Shown piece by piece: positions 63,703 through 64,000 of a stretch of DNA of 64,000 nt. This stretch comes from Leclercia adecarboxylata (GTDB taxonomy: Bacteria; Pseudomonadota; Gammaproteobacteria; Enterobacterales; Enterobacteriaceae): assembly GCF_006171285.1 (NCBI RefSeq), contig NZ_CP040889.1, positions 1,178,001 through 1,242,000 of the forward strand, read 5' to 3'. Positions within the stretch are counted from its first letter, which is position 1. Every line of letters begins with the position of its first letter. Both the position numbers and the translations under genes were made by a program. The notes under the pieces are model-generated. The model was not told where the DNA came from, ran no database searches, and worked only from the letters and a program-made list of their open reading frames with translations.

Positions 63703-64000
63703 TCACACCTTAAACAACCAACAGGCCGCGAAATGGCCGGGGGCGATCTCCTGCATCGCGGGCACTTCACGGCGACATACCGGCATCACGTGCGGGCATC
63801 GGCTGCAAAACTTACATCCGGGGAGCACCGAGGTTGGGCCGGGGATCTCCCCGCGCAATGTCGCCTGCTCAAGGTTACGAATGCGGGGATCGGGCTGCGG
63901 CACCGAGGCCAGCAGCGCCCGGGTATAGGGGTGCGCCGGATGTTGATACAACGCGTTCGCGGGTGCCACCTCCACCAGCTTGCCGAGATACATCACCCCG
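63703..64000 (-). CDS. Oligopeptide/dipeptide-type ABC transporter ATPase, C-terminal end (cut by window edge)
   Basis: About 99 residues of the C-terminus of a DppF/OppF-type ATPase: MMYLGKLVEVAPANALYQHP, HPYTRALLASVPQPDP, and the oligo_HPY extension with four cysteines (CKFCSRCPHVMPVCRRE) typical of Opp/Dpp/Nik/Gsi ATPases. The ATP-binding part is outside the window. 70 bp upstream of cbiP on the same strand, so it could be an operon partner. The substrate is unknown. Confidence 0.88.
   Translation of the reverse strand, partial: GVMYLGKLVEVAPANALYQHPAHPYTRALLASVPQPDPRIRNLEQATLRGEIPGPTSVLPGCKFCSRCPHVMPVCRREVPAMQEIAPGHFAACWLFKV

Overview
The window is chromosomal DNA of a gammaproteobacterium of the family Enterobacteriaceae, most probably of the Enterobacter group (Enterobacter, Lelliottia, Leclercia and relatives; the genus cannot be fixed by eye). 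The core gene order pgk-epd-tktA-loiP-speB / speA-yqgB-metK-galP-sprT-endA-rsmE-gshB-yqgE-yqgF-(iclR)-yggR-yggS-yggT-yggU-rdgB-hemW-yggN-yggL-trmB-mutY-yggX-mltC-nupG-speC-yqgA-pheV follows the E. coli arrangement. Protein lengths match the E. coli proteins within a few residues, and REP-type palindromes lie between genes.

Layout. 1-6100: end of the epd-pgk operon, transketolase, a lipoprotein protease and agmatinase. 6101-19804: a 13.7 kb integrated element, inserted at the 3' end of speA, that separates speA from speB. 19790-44726: conserved housekeeping block ending in a free tRNA-Phe gene. 44946-50700: a DUF1971 gene and a complete rRNA operon on the minus strand whose 16S-23S spacer has no tRNA. 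50796-58435: an accessory stretch with a PTS permease, a mannonate/gluconate-dehydratase-like enzyme, a GntR regulator, a lipoprotein hydrolase and an autotransporter. 58553-64000: a YjdF-like membrane protein, the late cobalamin genes cbiP-cobU-cobS-cobC-cobT, and the end of an oligopeptide-type ABC ATPase.

The element is the notable part. It carries a type I restriction-modification operon (hsdM-hsdS-hsdR), a serine resolvase with a recognisable res site, an SF2-helicase-like ATPase, two short genes (one a 48-residue ribbon-helix-helix protein) and a tyrosine integrase. Two features stand out. First, it contains a complete extra attP site in inverted orientation. attL, attR and this internal attP fit together base for base as the products of recombination inside an 8-bp TCTTCCAG. 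The element is thereby divided into a 12.3 kb cargo module and a 1.4 kb integrase module, each bounded by inverted att sites, which resembles the flip architecture of the yeast 2-micron plasmid. Second, the palindrome AGTACT (usually CAGTACTG) occurs about 48 times within the element, in genes and between them, against 2 times in the other 50 kb (counted by eye). At the att sites it is spaced by about two helical turns. No function for this motif is known to me.

How the genes work together: speA, speB, speC and metK supply polyamines and S-adenosylmethionine. pgk, epd and tktA link glycolysis, the pentose phosphate pathway and pyridoxal phosphate synthesis. The yggS-hemW and yggN-mltC clusters are housekeeping functions (PLP homeostasis, nucleotide sanitation, haem trafficking, tRNA modification, DNA repair, cell wall). 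The cob genes assemble the nucleotide loop of cobalamin. The element looks like an integrated plasmid-like replicon carrying host-defence cargo.
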